64,000 nucleotides of DNA, taken from contig CM076197.1 in NCBI GenBank assembly GCA_038277395.1, positions 85,449,050 to 85,513,049 of the forward strand, given 5' to 3'. Within the stretch, counting starts at the first letter, position 1. Each line of letters starts with the position of its first letter. Under the pieces are notes generated by a model. It worked only from the letters and a program-made list of their open reading frames with translations, was not told where the DNA came from and did not search any database. Shown here in pieces: positions 59,694-64,000 of this stretch. The translations under genes were made by a program, and so were the position numbers. The DNA is from Dryocosmus kuriphilus. Taxonomy: Eukaryota > Arthropoda > Insecta > Hymenoptera > Cynipidae.

Positions 59694-61555
59694 AAAATTA
59701 AACAATGTATAATTGAAGTATTTAAAAATTCATAAGCATTTTCCACTAGAAAAATTCAAAATTTAACTATTTGCAACTCAAACGTTCAATATTGCTCAAT
59801 TTCAAATTAAGAACATTTGTTATTTAAATCGTAGAATTAAAAAAATCCAGAGACAAATATTCTAAGTAAAAAACGTGGTTTGAAATTAAAAATGAAATAC
59901 TATAAGGGAATTACAAATCAAAATTTTTAAATTCAAAGCTTTAAAATAAAAAAATTTCATTTTGGACAATGAAAACTTGTCTAGAAATCCAAAATGAAGT
60001 CTTGAAAGTTGTACAATTTCAAAAGTAACAATTGAGTTTTAAAACATTCGAAATTGAACGTTCCGGAAAAAGTAAATAAAACCCAAAACAGTATTTCAAA
60101 GTTTTTTTTAACGTTCACAGTTCAACTATTATTTAAAGATTTAAAATTTTCAAACTCAATTATTGAAAATTAAACAATTTTAAATTGGAGACCTTAAAAA
60201 TTCAACGATTTTATAAGTAGAAATTAAAAAATAACGATTTAAAGTTTTTAAATTTCCAAAATAAAAACTAAAAAAACTTTAAGTTACTTGTATTTTTTAA
60301 TATTAATAAATTTTTGACAAATTTCTAACAATTTTGCGTTGTAATTTAAAATCTATTTTAAAAATTTCCAATTTTAGGAGATCTATTCATGAAATTCTAT
60401 TTTTTTACTTCTATAGCATTCAATTTGAAAACTTTATCCTTTCATATATTTAGAAACTTCATATCAGACATCAGTTAAAATATAAATTCGAAATTTCTTT
60501 TAATAATTCCCGAAATGAACATCGAAAATGACACATTTTTGTATTTTTAACATTCCTAATTAAACAATTGAAAAATTGAGTCTTAAAATTTAATTGTAGA
60601 ATTTTTCATTCAAAACTAGATGATTTTAAATTTGAAAATGTTCCAAATTGAACATTTCAAAATCAGTTTAAAAAATGAACGTTTTTATACTTGAATTTTT
60701 TTAAATTAGTCAATTTTAAATTAGAGCCGTAGTAATTTTAAACATTTCAGTTTTAACACATTTAAATTTGCATAATTTCGTCCGATATAAAATGTTCTTT
60801 TTCGACGGCTGCGAGTTCGTTTCGTTTATCCACTTCACTTCAATTTTTGAAAACAGAAAAATTTTAATTTTAAACTTTCCAAATCGAAACACTTTCAAAA
60901 TTGAAAATTTTTCAACTTAGATGTTTTCAAACCCTAATGTCTTTTAATGCTTTTAAAATTCGCATGTTTCCAAAATGGCATAAATTATTATGGGACTCAT
61001 ATTTAAAAATTCAAAACTTGCGATTTGATTTCTGGATATTTATTTCAAATCCAAAGTTTTAAAAATCCTTTTCTCGACACTATGATCCTAATTCTTTAGA
61101 TTTCAGCGGGAAAACTTGCCGCTGTTATCCAGTGTCAGTGATAAAATTCGCTTCGTATATTGTAAGCAAGTAAATTCGTTGTGCGTGGGAGTGAAGTGGG
61201 AAGGGACTAAAAACATCCCTTATCGATCGATCATAAAGCAGCTTCGAAACTCACAGTAAAGGGGAGCGTTTTAATACCGCTACAATCTAATATCTTCCTT
61301 TTAATTTCATTTCAGTACAGATGGGGCAGAGTTTTCACTTTCCACCACTGATGATATAAGTCCCTTCCTTAATAACATGAAAACTACTCAGGATATTTAA
61401 TTCATTTTTAATTGCGGTCAGAATCTCATTTAGGATGCTTTCATTATTATATAATTTATAATTAGCTCCGATATATATATGGTACGTTCTTTGTCAAACG
61501 GAACAGAACTGTGCCCAAAATTTATATGGATGGATTTTAGTCGTCGATAGCTTAA
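59694..61555. repeat. Degenerate AT-rich short-word repeat field
   Basis: Mostly variants of TTCAAATTGAA, TTTAAATTTGAA and AAATTGAACATT on both strands up to about 61070; ordinary non-coding DNA after that. No gene seen. Confidence 0.55.
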
Positions 61556-61599
61556 AATGTTCCTTTTTGACCCCGCTTTATGGGCTCGTGTGGCCTTTT

Positions 61600-63125
61600 C
61601 GAAAATTTCAATATGGCGGCCCAATATGGCGCGGAGAGACCACGAAAAAATCGAAAGGTCAAATCAAAAAGCTTGTAAAAAAAAGGATCGTCGTTCGATT
61701 CCATTGATTAAGCTCGTAAACTGTTGCCAATTGACGTCCTCAAAAAATTAGTGTGATGTGTTGATGAAATTCAATATGGCGGATCCAAGATGGCGACTAA
61801 AATTTCGAAATCGTCAGATTGATGCAAAATTTGGTTTTCGGGGGTTTTTGAGGTCGCTGAACATGAATCCGATGTCAGATTTTCAGAAATCCAAATGGCG
61901 GATTCAATATGGCGTCTAAAACCTCAAAAACGTAAAAGTCTAATAAAAAGATCATCAGATTGATGTCAGATTTGGTTTGCGGAAATTTTCCAGGCTGCTG
62001 ATCACGAGTACAAAGTCAGGTTTGCCAAATTCAATACGATAGACCAAATTTTAAAAAATCATGTCATGCCATCTCATGATTTTGTGATTTAGTATGAAAT
62101 AAAATATGGACTAATAATAATATCAACCAAATAAAGATTAGTATTTTATATTACCTGTTTTACCTGTTTCTATCAAATGAAAAGAATGTCGGTTTCAATT
62201 GAGAATGTTGATAAAAGCTTTAAAAGCTCTCTGCGTCCGTTATTAGTCCATATTTTATTTCATACTAAATCACAAAATCATGAGATGACATGCCATGATT
62301 TTTTAAAATTTGGTCTATCGTATTGAATTTTGCAAACCTGACTTTGTACTCGTGATCAGCATCCTGGAAAATTTCCGCAAACCAAATCTGACATCAATCT
62401 GATGATCTTTTTATTATATTTGTACGATTTTGAGGTTTCAGCTGTCATATTGAATCCGCCATTTGGATTTTTGAAAATCCGACATTGGATTCGTGTTCAG
62501 CGACCCCAAAAACCCCCGTACATGTTCCACCAAGACAATTCTGTTCATTGTTTCTTAATATAGCTGGATTTTCAGGGTCTCTCCGCGACATATTGGATCC
62601 GCTATTGTGAAGTTTAAAAATCTGACCTCGGATTCGTGTTCATCGACCTCAAAAACCCCCAAAAACCAAATTTTGCATCAATCTGACGACTTCGAAATTT
62701 TAGTCGCCATATTGGATCCGGCATATTGAATTTCATCAACCTACCACACTAATTTTTTGAGGACGTCAATTGGCAACAGTTTACGACCTTAATTAATGGA
62801 ATCGAACGATGATCTTTTTTTTTATAAGCTTTTTGATTTGACCTTTCGATTTTTTCGTGGTCTCTCCGCGCCATATATTGGATCCGCTATTGTGAATTTT
62901 AAAAATCTGAACTCGGATTCGTATTCAGCGACGTCAAAAAACCCCAAAAACCAAATTTTGCATCAATCTGACGATTTCGAAATTTTAGTCGCCATATTGG
63001 ATCTGCCATATTGAATTTCATCAACCTACCACACTAATTTTTTGAGGACGTCATTTGGCAACAGTTTACGAGCCTAATCAATGGAATCGAAGATGATCCT
63101 TTTTTTTACAAGTTTTTTTATTTGA
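61600..63125. mobile_element. Large foldback with ATGGCGGATCC-type motifs
   Basis: Left arm 61600-62110, loop about 62110-62238, right arm 62238-62700. Pairs include GATCATCAGATTGATGTCAG (61951) with its inverse near 62388, and GTCATGCCATCTCATGATTT (62062) with its inverse near 62279. The outer right part is duplicated in tandem (about 62578-62866 and 62867-63125). Motifs such as ATGGCGGATCC and CCATATTGGATC recur throughout. No coding capacity; ends without an obvious target duplication. Confidence 0.7.
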
Positions 63126-63407
63126 CCCCTTAAAGGAAGTTTTTAATTTTTAATTCAAAGCTAATTAAACAAAATTTTTTTTGGATTATGAGACTTGATA
63201 CTGTTGAAAAAAAAAAAGTATTTTCCTCTCTCTTTCGTTTCATCAAAGAATGACCCCAGCCATTCACCCACCTCTTGGCATCAAGTACACGCAGTTGCAG
63301 CCAACGGTTATGGTTACATTAGCCCCTTGGTTCAGTTCAGGACATTTAGCTCTGCAGGGACGGCTTAACCTTTAATTCAGTTTGCACTCAATTGCAAATT
63401 TTTTTAT
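63126..63407. other. Intergenic, nothing recognised
   Basis: A GC-richer patch at 63240-63370 shows no exon or repeat pattern. Confidence 0.5.
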
Positions 63408-63411
63408 TTAA

Positions 63412-63743
63412 GGTCATGTGACTCACTAAAATACCTATATTACCGACCTCCATTTTTTGGTTTTGTACATTTTTTTGTGAACCTAAGAACTTTTTTTGTA
63501 AATAAAATATCGGACTGAAATTTTGGGAAATGCATAAGAAGACATTAAATTACGTTTATGTACTTTTTTCAAAATTCCTACCCAAATAATGTACATAAAC
63601 GTAGTTTATTGTCTTCTTATGCATTTTCCAAAGTATCAGTACGATATTTTATTTACAAAAAAAGTTCTTAGGTTTAAAAAAAAATTTATAAATGCTAAAA
63701 ATTCAGGTCGGGGTAATATTGGTATTTTAGTGTCTCACATGCC
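63412..63743. mobile_element. TTAA-type palindromic MITE
   Basis: TTAA (63408-63411) precedes GGTCATGTGACTCACTAAAA; the right end, inverted, is GGGCATGTGAGACACTAAAA followed by a mutated TTGA. Arms match to the centre near 63580 (ATGCATAAGAAGACA with its inverse TGTCTTCTTATGCAT, approximately). The ends resemble those of the foldback at 55318. Confidence 0.75.
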
Positions 63744-63942
63744 CTTGAGAAAGGAAGTTTTTTAGAAAGGCAAACAAAAGTGCCAATTGAACGCTCCCAT
63801 ATAGAATCCAAAATACTAGAGATGTTTTAGAATCTCAAGTCTATTTTTTAGTCTCTAAGCCCAGTCAAAACTATTTTTGTAAGCGAATCATTAAATATTT
63901 AATTATTCCCATTAAGAATGACAATTAGCTAATAGGACTCAC

Positions 63943-64000
63943 CGAGAGATAAATAATCTGAAGTTGTACTTCCAGTCGAAGCCGCCCCTGATTATGAGTC
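63943..64000 (-). CDS. Possible partial exon at the right edge
   Basis: A strong donor CTCTCG|GTGAGT ends an open segment that runs off the window. One frame reads LIIRGGFDWKYNFRLFISR; the GGFDW string recalls GT27 polypeptide GalNAc-transferases, but the residues after it do not fit well. A second frame is open too. It could belong to the unidentified minus-strand gene at 47 kb, but the phases do not join directly. Confidence 0.3.

Overview
This is an animal nuclear genome window, AT-rich, with spliced genes, a tRNA-derived SINE and many DNA transposons. The best-preserved gene encodes a kinesin-3 that resembles Drosophila Klp98A and vertebrate KIF16B closely, so an insect is the likely source; the order cannot be told from sequence alone.

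The left 14.6 kb is occupied by that kinesin gene on the minus strand: ten coding exons from the start codon at 14601 to a stop at 562, with a poly(A) signal at 26-31. They encode motor, neck coil, FHA domain and a short coiled coil. The last exon forks: it carries a strong GTAAGT donor (which would lead to exons left of the window, where the family's PX domain would lie), but if read through it ends in a hydrophobic, potentially membrane-anchoring tail. Introns 1 and 2 are several kb long, and intron 2 hosts a transposon.

From about 15 to 43.4 kb the window is a transposon-rich intergenic zone: four copies of a Helentron-like non-autonomous element (6.4, 16.8, 27.9 and 41.2 kb), a tRNA-derived SINE with a perfect 16-bp target duplication, two very long foldback elements with TAGGGTGG ends, a decayed hAT transposase interrupted by a captured ORF fragment, a foldback and a palindromic satellite, a TTAA-flanked element, and a Merlin-like composite.

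From 43.4 to 64 kb there is mostly AT-rich non-coding DNA with isolated candidate exons: one myosin motor exon on the plus strand (50.1 kb), an unidentified pair of minus-strand exons (47 kb) and a possible partial minus-strand exon at the right edge. Transposons here include a TTAA-type foldback, the second SINE copy (10-bp target duplication), a Merlin element with long inverted repeats, 8-bp target duplications and a broken transposase, and a large foldback rich in ATGGCGGATCC-like motifs. No rRNA, intact tRNA gene, CRISPR array or retroviral gene was recognised.
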